6,895 nt of DNA from Alphaproteobacteria bacterium (GTDB taxonomy: Bacteria > Pseudomonadota > Alphaproteobacteria > Micavibrionales > Micavibrionaceae): NCBI GenBank assembly GCA_020442505.1, contig JAGRJZ010000069.1, positions 1-6,895 of the forward strand, given 5' to 3'. Both the position numbers and the translations under genes were made by a program. This document shows positions 6,627-6,895 of the stretch, piece after piece. Position 1 is the stretch's first letter; each line of letters starts with the position of its first letter. The notes beneath the pieces are model-generated. The model worked only from the letters and a program-made list of their open reading frames with translations, had not been told where the DNA came from and did no database searches.

Positions 6627-6629
6627 GCC

Positions 6630-6895
6630 CTACATATGCACGGCTTTGCCGTAGGCGTCCAGCGTGCTTTCGTGCATCATCTCGGACAAAGTCGGGTGCG
6701 GGAAGACGGTGTGCATCAGCTCGGCCTCGGTGGTTTCCAGCGTCATGCCGATGCCAAAGCCCTGAATCATCTCGGTGACTTCCGCGCCGATCATATGCGC
6801 GCCGAGCAACTCGCCGGTTTTGGCATCGTAGATCGTCTTAACCAGCCCTTCCGGCTCGCCCAGCGCGATGGCCTTGCCGTTGCCGATAAACGGGA
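6630..6895 (-). CDS. lpdA: Dihydrolipoyl dehydrogenase (E3), C-terminal part
   Basis: This is the last 88 residues of the FAD-dependent enzyme that reoxidises lipoamide in pyruvate, 2-oxoglutarate and related dehydrogenase complexes. The reading frame enters from the right edge of the window, so the FAD and NAD domains and the redox disulfide are not visible. What is seen is the dimerisation domain: ...GEPEGLVKTIYDAKTGELLG, then GAHMIGAEVTEMIQGF, then HTVFPHPTLSEMMHES, ending in KAVHM before TAG. The HPTLSE stretch holds the His-Glu pair that forms the active-site base of the partner subunit (His444 and Glu449 in E. coli, same spacing). The tail is intact and ends 39 bp before vapB, with no terminator in that gap. 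Confidence 0.95.
   Translation of the reverse strand, partial: PFIGNGKAIALGEPEGLVKTIYDAKTGELLGAHMIGAEVTEMIQGFGIGMTLETTEAELMHTVFPHPTLSEMMHESTLDAYGKAVHM

Overview
The window is a dense block of bacterial chromosome that reads as alphaproteobacterial. The evidence is the SMC tail (a THHRLTM H-loop followed by VSQLVSVDL), the GluRS core (DDHDMGVTHVIRGDDH) and the dihydrolipoamide dehydrogenase tail (FPHPTLSEMMHES). Base composition is mostly moderately high GC with GC-ending codons, except for two very AT-rich islands inside smc. I cannot place it below class level; a less-studied alphaproteobacterial lineage is plausible. There are no rRNA, tRNA, CRISPR or insertion-sequence signatures.

Layout: on the + strand, positions 1-3288 hold most of smc (chromosome condensation ATPase), cut at its 5' end by the window edge. 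The other genes are all on the - strand and meet smc tail to tail across 7 bp. In their direction of transcription they are: the 3' end of lpdA (6895-6630, E3 subunit of 2-oxoacid dehydrogenases, cut by the window edge), vapB (6590-6261, ribbon-helix-helix antitoxin), vapC (6260-5898, PIN-domain RNase toxin), gltX (5859-4420, glutamyl-tRNA synthetase) and zapE (4423-3296, AFG1-type ATPase linked to division). Gaps are 39 bp (lpdA-vapB), 0 bp (vapB-vapC), 38 bp (vapC-gltX) and a 4-bp ATGA overlap (gltX-zapE). No intergenic stretch exceeds 40 bp.

How it works together: smc, zapE, gltX and lpdA are housekeeping genes for chromosome segregation, division, tRNA charging and central carbon metabolism. 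The accessory element is the vapBC toxin-antitoxin pair between lpdA and gltX. It carries its own compact control region: a consensus TTGACA -35, a perfect 14-bp palindrome filling the promoter spacer, and a weak -10 that would start transcription at or next to the vapB ATG. That arrangement suggests autorepression and perhaps a leaderless mRNA. I see no terminator between vapC and gltX, so the essential gltX and zapE may be transcribed partly from the toxin-antitoxin promoter.

I did not find a clearly new biological system. The most unusual sequence signals are the vapBC control region and the two AT islands in the smc coiled-coil arms, the first of which contains an in-frame slippery heptamer.
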